Shown here: positions 1 through 5,028 of the stretch, piece by piece
Layout: every line of letters begins with the position of its first letter
How positions within the stretch are numbered: position 1 is the first letter of the stretch
Source of the DNA: JAFGJU01 sp964570935
GTDB lineage: Bacteria; Eisenbacteria; RBG-16-71-46; JAFGJU01
Direction: 5' to 3'
DNA: 19,657 nucleotides
NCBI GenBank assembly: GCA_964570935.1
Contig: CAZMZP010000062.1
Location: 1 to 19,657 of the forward strand
Position numbers and translations under genes: made by a program
The notes under the pieces: model-generated
What the model was told of the DNA's origin: nothing
Databases searched by the model: none
Seen by the model: the letters and a program-made list of their open reading frames with translations, nothing else

Positions 1-950
1 AGACGAGGATGCCGAAGGTGCAGGACCTGGTGAAGCAGCTCTTCGAAAAAGAGCCGCACAAGGGCGTGAACCCCGACGAGGTCGTGGCAGTCGGAGCAGC
101 GATTCAGGCGGGCGTTCTTGCGGGTGAAGTGAAGGACGTGCTCCTGCTGGACGTGACCCCGCTCTCCCTGGGCATCGAGACTCTCGGAAAGGTCTCCACG
201 AAACTGATCGACAGGAACACGACCATACCGACCAGAAGAAGCGAGATCTTCACGACCGCGGGGGACGACCAGACGACGGTGGAGATTCACGTGCTTCAGG
301 GTGAGAGGCCCATGGCCTTGGACAACAGGACCATCGGGCGCTTCCAGCTCACCGGCATTCCGCCGTCGCCGAGAGGCGTGCCCCAGATAGAGGTGACCTT
401 CGACATAGACGCGAACGGCATCCTGAACGTGTCCGCCAAGGACAAGGCCACCGGTCGCCAGCAGAGCATACGGATTGAGGCGTCGAGCGGCCTCAAAGAG
501 GACGAGATCAAGAGGATGGTGCGCGACGCGGAAGAGCACAGCGCCGAAGACCAGAAGAGTCGAGAGGAAGCGGACGTCAAGAACCGCGCCGACCAGATGG
601 TGTTCGAGACCGAGAAGAACCTCGCGCAGGCGGGCGCGAACCTCGACCCGGACGTTAAGGCCAGAGTCGAGGCCGCAGTCGGACGCGTGAAAGAAGCCGT
701 CAAGTCTGAGAACATGGACGAAATGAGGTCAGCCACGGAGGCACTGACGCAGACCTGGCATGAAGCAGCGAGCCAGATGTACGCCAAGGCCTCCCAGCAG
801 TCAGGCCCTCAACCGGGCGCCGGTGGCCCCGGCGGTCCGGGCAGCAACGGTGGTGGTGGTCAGGCAGGACCGCAGGCAGGTCCTCAGCCCGGCTCCAGGG
901 AGCGCAAAGAAGGCGACGCCGTTGATGCGGATTTCGAGGTCGTGGAGTAA
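1..950 (+). CDS. dnaK: Chaperone protein DnaK (Hsp70), C-terminal part only
   Basis: This is the 3' half of an Hsp70 chaperone, cut by the left window edge; the first full in-frame codon is at 3. The ATG at 9 is an internal Met in the conserved TRMPKVQ segment, not a start. Visible in order are the end of the ATPase domain (NPDEVVAVGAAIQ), the interdomain linker (DVLLLDVTPLSLG), the substrate-binding beta domain (TTIPTRRS, VLQGERP, GVPQIEVTFDIDANG, to about residue 165 from the ATG), the helical lid (about 166-265) and a disordered Gly/Pro/Gln-rich tail ending DADFEVVE, which resembles the usual acidic Hsp70 C-terminus. It acts in the cytoplasm and binds exposed hydrophobic segments in an ATP cycle driven by DnaJ and GrpE, both encoded just downstream. 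One oddity is that the usual TLGGV in the first substrate-binding loops reads TLGKVS. Identity is certain; the N-terminal half is outside the window. Confidence 0.98.
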   Translation, partial: TRMPKVQDLVKQLFEKEPHKGVNPDEVVAVGAAIQAGVLAGEVKDVLLLDVTPLSLGIETLGKVSTKLIDRNTTIPTRRSEIFTTAGDDQTTVEIHVLQGERPMALDNRTIGRFQLTGIPPSPRGVPQIEVTFDIDANGILNVSAKDKATGRQQSIRIEASSGLKEDEIKRMVRDAEEHSAEDQKSREEADVKNRADQMVFETEKNLAQAGANLDPDVKARVEAAVGRVKEAVKSENMDEMRSATEALTQTWHEAASQMYAKASQQSGPQPGAGGPGGPGSNGGGGQAGPQAGPQPGSRERKEGDAVDADFEVVE

Positions 951-1002
951 GTCGTCCACGGCTTCCCGGTAGTTGCAGGACAGCGTCGAGCCAACCCGTT
1001 GT

Positions 1003-1080
1003 CCTGACCTTGACCCTCGCATGCCGGGATTGTGGGTGCGGAGACAGTGTGAGGCGACTGTCCCGGCATGCCGAGTCAGG
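1003..1080 (+). repeat. Interrupted stem-loop between dnaK and the DUF1844 gene
   Basis: A perfect 10-bp inverted repeat (CATGCCGGGA at 1020-1029, TCCCGGCATG at 1061-1070) encloses 31 nt. An outer 6-bp arm (CCTGAC at 1003-1008, GTCAGG at 1075-1080) extends it. An alternative inner hairpin (GACAGT at 1043-1048, ACTGTC at 1057-1062) shares two bases with the main stem, so the two could compete. No T-run follows, so it is not a classical intrinsic terminator. It may reduce read-through from dnaK, protect the dnaK 3' end, or act as a processing site. It is the only notable content of the 166-bp gap 951-1116. Confidence 0.6.
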
Positions 1081-1116
1081 GGTCGGAGCGCCACGGCTAC
1101 AAGTCAGGAGGGCCTC

Positions 1117-1464
1117 ATGGAAGAAAAGCAACAGGTCTCGAACGAAGCTCTTTTCATGGCATTTGTCATAAACCTCCACGCGACCACCATGATCGCGCTG
1201 GGGAAGATAGCGAGCCCGCTCACGCAGAAGATTGAGAGGAATCTTGAGCAGGCTCGTTTTACAATAGACCTGCTGGGCATGCTTGAGGCCAAGACGGCCG
1301 GCAACCGGACGGAGGAAGAGTCCAGGGCCCTGAAGACAGTGTTGACCGAATTGAGACTGAACTACATCGACGAGCTGGAAAAGGACGCGCAGGCGGAGAA
1401 GGACCAGCAGACCGGGAAGGACGCGCAGGCGGAGAAGGACAATGATCAAAAGAAAGAAGCCTGA
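1117..1464 (+). CDS. DUF1844 family protein
   Basis: A 115-residue cytoplasmic protein. The ATG at 1117 is chosen because GGAGG at 1107-1111 lies 5 nt upstream; the frame is open further upstream, but that stretch runs through the intergenic stem-loop. The body fits DUF1844: LFMAFVINLHATTMIALGKI near the N-terminus, then NLEQARFTIDLLGML, a KT..N.T.EE stretch and LRLNYIDEL at the end of the domain. No catalytic motif is visible and the family function is unknown. The C-terminal tail (about residues 88-115) is highly charged and contains a duplicated KDAQAEKD unit encoded by a perfect 24-bp direct repeat. The gene lies between dnaK and grpE, and grpE begins inside its last codons, so the two are probably translationally coupled. 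That placement suggests, but does not show, a link to the chaperone system. Confidence 0.88.
   Translation: MEEKQQVSNEALFMAFVINLHATTMIALGKIASPLTQKIERNLEQARFTIDLLGMLEAKTAGNRTEEESRALKTVLTELRLNYIDELEKDAQAEKDQQTGKDAQAEKDNDQKKEA
1381..1440 (+). repeat. 24-bp perfect direct repeat in the DUF1844 gene tail
   Basis: Bases 1381-1404 and 1417-1440 are identical, separated by 12 nt, for a period of 36 bp that keeps the frame. Each copy encodes KDAQAEKD. It looks like a recent in-frame tandem duplication in a charged, disordered tail. The second copy also supplies the purine-rich GGAGAAGG sequence that serves as the grpE ribosome binding site. Confidence 0.85.
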
Positions 1465-2149
1465 GTCCGAGAGAGAGATTCCGATTTCCTTCGTGTCCCG
1501 CGCGGACAAGCAGGCGAGGACCGAGAGGCAGGCCGCGGAGGGTCGGTCGCCGGCCTCCGAGGCAAACAAGGCCCGGCTTCTGGACGAACAGGAGGCGGGG
1601 TCAGTGGCAAGTATAGAGGCGGCGGCGGAGCTCCTGGAAGGCACGGGCGTCACCGAAACGGAAACGGGGGAGGCCAGGCCCGTGGGCAAAGAACGGGCCC
1701 AGGCGCAGGAGTACCTGGACCATCTGCAGAGGCTCCAGGCCGAGTTTGCCAACTACCGGAAGAGGACGCTCAAGGAACTGCGTGAGTCCTGCGACAGCGG
1801 CAAGGCTGAGCTCGCGTGCAAGCTGCTGCCAGTCCTGGACGACTTCGAGAGAGCGCTGGAGAGCATTAGGCCGGACACCGGCAACCAGGAGGCACTCAAG
1901 GGCGTAAGACTTATCTACGAGAAACTTCGGTCCGTGCTTCAGGCGGAAGGGCTGGAGCATCTGACGTGCGCGGGACAGCAGTTCGACCCCAACGTGCACG
2001 AGGCGGTCGTCGTGACCAGAGTGGACGACGGCAAGGACGGCAGGATATTGAGAGATTTCGAGAAAGGCTACGCTTTCAAGGGCAAGCTGATAAGGCCCAG
2101 CAAGGTTGAGGTGGCGCAGGTCGAAGAGGATGACGCGGGCCGGGAGTAA
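1442..2149 (+). CDS. grpE: Nucleotide exchange factor GrpE
   Basis: GrpE releases ADP from DnaK and so resets the Hsp70 cycle in the cytoplasm. The 235-residue protein has an unusually long, charged N-terminal region (about 1-80) with no recognisable fold. The GrpE signature follows: a long helix with LQAEFANYRKRT (residues 99-109 from Q99), then LLPVLDDFERALE, and the C-terminal beta domain with FDPNVHEAVV (from residue 181), GYAFKGKLIRPSKVEV and an acidic end. The ATG at 1442 lies within the end of the DUF1844 gene (23-nt overlap), with GGAGAAGG a few bases upstream. E. coli GrpE is just under 200 residues, so the extra length is at the N-terminus, and a later start cannot be fully excluded. 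dnaJ begins 9 nt after the stop. Confidence 0.95.
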   Translation: MIKRKKPESEREIPISFVSRADKQARTERQAAEGRSPASEANKARLLDEQEAGSVASIEAAAELLEGTGVTETETGEARPVGKERAQAQEYLDHLQRLQAEFANYRKRTLKELRESCDSGKAELACKLLPVLDDFERALESIRPDTGNQEALKGVRLIYEKLRSVLQAEGLEHLTCAGQQFDPNVHEAVVVTRVDDGKDGRILRDFEKGYAFKGKLIRPSKVEVAQVEEDDAGRE

Positions 2150-2158
2150 CGAAAGAAC

Positions 2159-3292
2159 ATGCCGCAGACCCAGAAGGACTTCTACGAGATTCTTGGGGTC
2201 GGAGAGAGTGCGGGCAGCGATGAGATAAAGAAGGCCTACCGACGGCTTGCCAAGAAATACCACCCGGACGCCAACCCGGGAAACAAGCCTGCAGAAGACA
2301 AGTTCAAGGACGTTTCGGAAGCCTACGACGTCCTGAGTGACCCCCAGAAGCGAGCTCAGTACGACCAGATGAGAAAGCTGGGGGGCGGAGCTTTCTCCGG
2401 CGGCGGGTTCCAAGGACAGGACTTCAGGGATCTCTTCGGCGGTGCCGGCCGTGGTGGCGGAGGAGGTGGAGGCGGCTTCTCGTACGAGGACCTGGGCGGC
2501 TTCGGCGGCCTGGGTGACCTTTTCAGCCGGCTCTTCGGCGGCGGGGTCACCACCGACAGCTTCGGTCCGCAGAGGGGCGAGGACATAAGCCTCGAGCTCG
2601 AAGTTCCGTTTGAGCAGTCCGTGTCCGGCGGCAAGACGACAATCGCCATTCCCAAGGATGACAGTTGCGCTGTCTGCCGCGGCGCCGGAGCAAAGCCGGG
2701 CTCGAAGAGAACCACCTGTCCCGAGTGCCGGGGCAGGGGCAGTGTGTCGTTTTCCCAGGGCGGGTTCGCGGTCAGCAGACCCTGTCCGCGCTGCCTGGGT
2801 CGCGGTTTCCTGACCGGGGATCCCTGCAACGCGTGCGCCGGGCGCGGCAGGGTGAGGAAGTCAAAGAAATACGTGGTGACCATCCCGGCGGGCGTCAGCA
2901 CCGGCGAGAAGATCAGACTGAGGGGTCAGGGCGAGCCGGGCGTCTCGGGAGGTCCTCCGGGAGACATCGTCATCCAGTTCAGGGTGGGCCCTCACAGCTT
3001 CTTCGAAAGGAAGGGCGCCAACATCTACTGCACTGTGCCGCTGAACATCGCGCAGGCAGTGTTGGGCACAAAAGTGCGCGTTAAGACCATAGACGGCCAC
3101 AGGGTGGAACTCAAGGTCCCGCCGGGTGTTCAAAATGGAGCGACGTTCAGGCTCAAAGGCATGGGCCTCAAGACGAACGGACTGCAGGGCGACCAATTCG
3201 TGACGATCGAAATCAAGACGCCCAAGGACGTCACCGAGAAGCAGCGAAAGCTGATGGAAGAGTTCGCCAAGGAAGGCGGACTCAAACACTGA
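2159..3292 (+). CDS. dnaJ: Chaperone protein DnaJ (type I Hsp40)
   Basis: This is the J-domain co-chaperone that delivers substrates to DnaK and stimulates its ATPase. The 377 residues match the family length. The J domain covers about 1-72, with the essential HPD at 35-37. A Gly/Phe-rich region follows (about 75-130) with an eight-glycine run and the DLF..LFGG motif. The zinc-binding domain is complete at 170-230: CAVCRGAG, CPECRGRG, CPRCLGRG and CNACAGRG, giving all four CXXCXGXG repeats. Two C-terminal beta domains (about 140-360) contain VSTGEKIRLRGQGEPG and GHRVELKVPPGVQNG. The start at 2159 lies 9 nt after grpE; the nearest purine-rich stretch (GGGAG at 2142-2146) is rather far upstream, so translation may rely on coupling. 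Nothing in the protein looks degraded. Confidence 0.97.
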   Translation: MPQTQKDFYEILGVGESAGSDEIKKAYRRLAKKYHPDANPGNKPAEDKFKDVSEAYDVLSDPQKRAQYDQMRKLGGGAFSGGGFQGQDFRDLFGGAGRGGGGGGGGFSYEDLGGFGGLGDLFSRLFGGGVTTDSFGPQRGEDISLELEVPFEQSVSGGKTTIAIPKDDSCAVCRGAGAKPGSKRTTCPECRGRGSVSFSQGGFAVSRPCPRCLGRGFLTGDPCNACAGRGRVRKSKKYVVTIPAGVSTGEKIRLRGQGEPGVSGGPPGDIVIQFRVGPHSFFERKGANIYCTVPLNIAQAVLGTKVRVKTIDGHRVELKVPPGVQNGATFRLKGMGLKTNGLQGDQFVTIEIKTPKDVTEKQRKLMEEFAKEGGLKH

Positions 3293-3332
3293 CATGGAAG
3301 TCGACGGCAGGGTATGCGCGCTCAAACACTGA
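3281..3332 (+). repeat. 12-bp direct repeat at the dnaJ end and before htrA
   Basis: CTCAAACACTGA occurs at 3281-3292, where it encodes the last codons and stop of dnaJ, and again at 3321-3332 in the leader of the protease gene, 40 bp downstream. The second copy runs straight into the GGAGGAG ribosome binding site. It may be the scar of a small local duplication at the gene junction; no inverted symmetry is evident. Confidence 0.6.
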
Positions 3333-3339
3333 GGAGGAG
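3331..3339 (+). promoter_or_regulatory. Ribosome binding site of the htrA-type gene
   Basis: GAGGAGGAG lies 7 nt before the ATG at 3347. It decides that start over an in-frame ATG at 3314, which has no comparable signal and would add 11 residues before the membrane segment. Confidence 0.8.
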
Positions 3340-3346
3340 AATCAGC

Positions 3347-4867
3347 ATGACTTCGAAAGGCAAACGCTTTCTGATCCCGTTCGCATGCATCATGGTCGGC
3401 CTCGCGATGGGGATCTACATAGCTTCCGACCTTGGGCTCGTGAGGTTTGGGTTCGGTTCGGACAAGAACGTGACCCTGGGCTCCACGGGTGAGATCCCGG
3501 CTGAGCTCCTCCAGCTTCAGAACACCGGTAAGGCCTTCGTGGTGGTGGCGAAGACCGTGGGTCCCATGGTCGTGACCATTTCCAGTGAGAGGGTCATAAA
3601 GGCCGCCCAGCAGAACCCCGGGGAATCCCCCGGCTCGCCGTTCGACGACTTCTTCGGCCAGGATTTCTTCGATAGATTTTTCCGCTACCAGGTGCCGGAG
3701 GGTGAGATGCGGCAGCAGGGCCTCGGCTCGGGCGTGATAGTCAGCGAGGACGGATACATACTCACGAACAACCACGTCGTAACGGGCGCCGAGAAGATAA
3801 GAGTCACCCTCGCTAACGAGAAGAAGTACGACGCGAAGGTCATAGGGACCGACCCCAAGACCGACGTCGCCGTCATCAAGATAGACGCAAGCGGCCTGTC
3901 AGTAGCCCGATTCGGCGATTCCAGAAAGCTCGAAGTGGGAGAGTGGGTGCTGGCCATCGGAAGCCCGCTGTCTGAGCAGCTCGAGCAGACCGTCACCGCC
4001 GGTATCGTGAGCGCCAAGGGCCGGTCCAACGTCGGGCTGGCCGAGTTCGAGGACTTCATTCAAACGGACGCCGCCATAAACCCGGGCAACAGCGGAGGCC
4101 CGTTGGTCAACCTCCGCGGTGAGGTCGTGGGCATCAACACCGCCATCCTGAGCCGGAGCGGGGGCTACCAGGGAATCGGGTTCGCGATCCCGGTGGAGAT
4201 GGCCAAGAAGGTCATGGAGGACCTGGTGAGGCAGGGGAAGGTTGTGCGCGGCTGGATGGGCGTCGTTATCCAGAACGTGGATGAGAACATGGCCGAAGCG
4301 CTCGGAATCGGCAAGGCGCGCGGCGTCGTGATCAGCGAAGTCGCGAAGGGCAGTCCGGCAGAGAAGGCCGGCTTGAAGCAGGGCGACGTCGTTCTCCAGT
4401 TCGAAGGCAAGAAGGTGGCCAACACCGTTGAGTTGAGGAACCTCGTGGTCGAGACCGCGCCCGACTCAGACGTGGACGTCACCATTCTGAGAGACGGCAA
4501 GGAGAAGAGAGTCACGGTCGAGCTGGGAGAGCTGGCGGCCGACGAAGTTGCGGCGACGGAGGAACCCAGGGAAAAGGTGGAGAGCGAGATAGGTCTCGAG
4601 GTCCAGACGCTGACTTCCTCCATGGCCGGGCGGCTCAACATGGAGGGCGAAGAGGGCGTGATCGTGACGAAGGTCAAGTCCGGCAGCCCGGCCGAGGCCG
4701 CGGGGATACAGCACGGCGACCTGGTGAAGGAAGTCAACAGACAGAACGTCACGGACACTACCGAATACAAGAAGGCTCTGGCAAAGTCGAAGCCCGGCGA
4801 CTCTGTGCTCCTCCTGCTGCGGCGTCAGAACGCCACGCTGTTCGTCGCGGTGAAGGTGCCGAAATAG
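3347..4867 (+). CDS. HtrA/Do-like trypsin-type serine protease with two PDZ domains
   Basis: An envelope quality-control protease of the DegP/DegQ/DegS group that degrades or holds misfolded exported proteins, 506 residues. A basic N-terminus and one hydrophobic segment (about residues 8-25) look like a signal anchor or signal peptide, placing the catalytic part outside the cytoplasmic membrane. The trypsin-fold domain has the full triad: His143 in TNNHVVT, Asp173 in KTDVAVIKID and Ser249 in GNSGGPL. An acidic/Phe-rich insertion (FDDFFGQDFFDRFF) before it resembles the LA loop of DegP-like proteins. PDZ1 covers about 300-392 (GVVISEVAKGSPAEKAGLKQ) and PDZ2 about 414-506 (GVIVTKVKSGSPAEAAGIQ). 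Two PDZ domains favour a DegP/DegQ-type oligomer over DegS. It sits 54 nt after dnaJ in what may be the same heat-shock transcript. Confidence 0.96.
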   Translation: MTSKGKRFLIPFACIMVGLAMGIYIASDLGLVRFGFGSDKNVTLGSTGEIPAELLQLQNTGKAFVVVAKTVGPMVVTISSERVIKAAQQNPGESPGSPFDDFFGQDFFDRFFRYQVPEGEMRQQGLGSGVIVSEDGYILTNNHVVTGAEKIRVTLANEKKYDAKVIGTDPKTDVAVIKIDASGLSVARFGDSRKLEVGEWVLAIGSPLSEQLEQTVTAGIVSAKGRSNVGLAEFEDFIQTDAAINPGNSGGPLVNLRGEVVGINTAILSRSGGYQGIGFAIPVEMAKKVMEDLVRQGKVVRGWMGVVIQNVDENMAEALGIGKARGVVISEVAKGSPAEKAGLKQGDVVLQFEGKKVANTVELRNLVVETAPDSDVDVTILRDGKEKRVTVELGELAADEVAATEEPREKVESEIGLEVQTLTSSMAGRLNMEGEEGVIVTKVKSGSPAEAAGIQHGDLVKEVNRQNVTDTTEYKKALAKSKPGDSVLLLLRRQNATLFVAVKVPK

Positions 4868-4879
4868 CCGCGTGACACA

Positions 4880-4903
4880 CGCGCCCGCCGATGGGCGGGC
4901 GTG
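4880..4903 (+). terminator. GC-rich stem-loop after htrA, probable terminator
   Basis: CGCCCGCC (4882-4889) pairs with GGCGGGCG (4894-4901) around a GATG loop; a G-U and a C-G pair extend the stem to 10 bp. It begins 13 nt after the htrA stop and precedes a new promoter. No U-tract follows, so it could be a weak intrinsic terminator or an mRNA 3'-end stabiliser. The change of gene content at this point supports a transcription boundary. Confidence 0.6.
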
Positions 4904-4955
4904 CCGCGGGGCGCGGGAACTACTCCGCGCTTGTGATATTTCCCCTTCCGGACCG

Positions 4956-4984
4956 TTGACGGCCGGCCTAAGTCATGCTACCAT
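4956..4984 (+). promoter_or_regulatory. Candidate sigma70-type promoter for the M28 peptidase gene
   Basis: TTGACG at 4956-4961 and TACCAT at 4979-4984 are separated by exactly 17 nt, matching 5 of 6 and 4 of 6 consensus positions. Transcription would begin near 4990, about 40 nt before the GTG start at 5029. This fits the terminator-like hairpin upstream and argues against the in-frame ATG at 4975, which would lie within the promoter. Confidence 0.45.
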
Positions 4985-5028
4985 TAGTATGTAGGGTTGG
5001 TTGGCTGCGGTCCGGCGGGGGAACAACA

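Noticed and set aside
9..11. ATG at position 9 as the start of a short DnaK-like protein
   Set aside because: It is the internal Met of the conserved TRMPKVQ segment and the frame continues upstream of the window edge.
973..1116. Upstream extension of the DUF1844 gene
   Set aside because: The extra stretch covers the intergenic stem-loop, is not family-like, and a good ribosome binding site marks the ATG at 1117.
2440..2480. Poly-glycine run in dnaJ as a frameshift or assembly fault
   Set aside because: The frame stays open through the run and conserved DnaJ sequence continues on both sides; Gly/Phe-rich regions are normal for type I DnaJ.
3280..3346. CIRCE-like heat-shock operator between dnaJ and htrA
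   Set aside because: No TTAGCACTC/GAGTGCTAA-type inverted repeat is present; only a direct repeat is seen. The upstream region of dnaK is outside the window.
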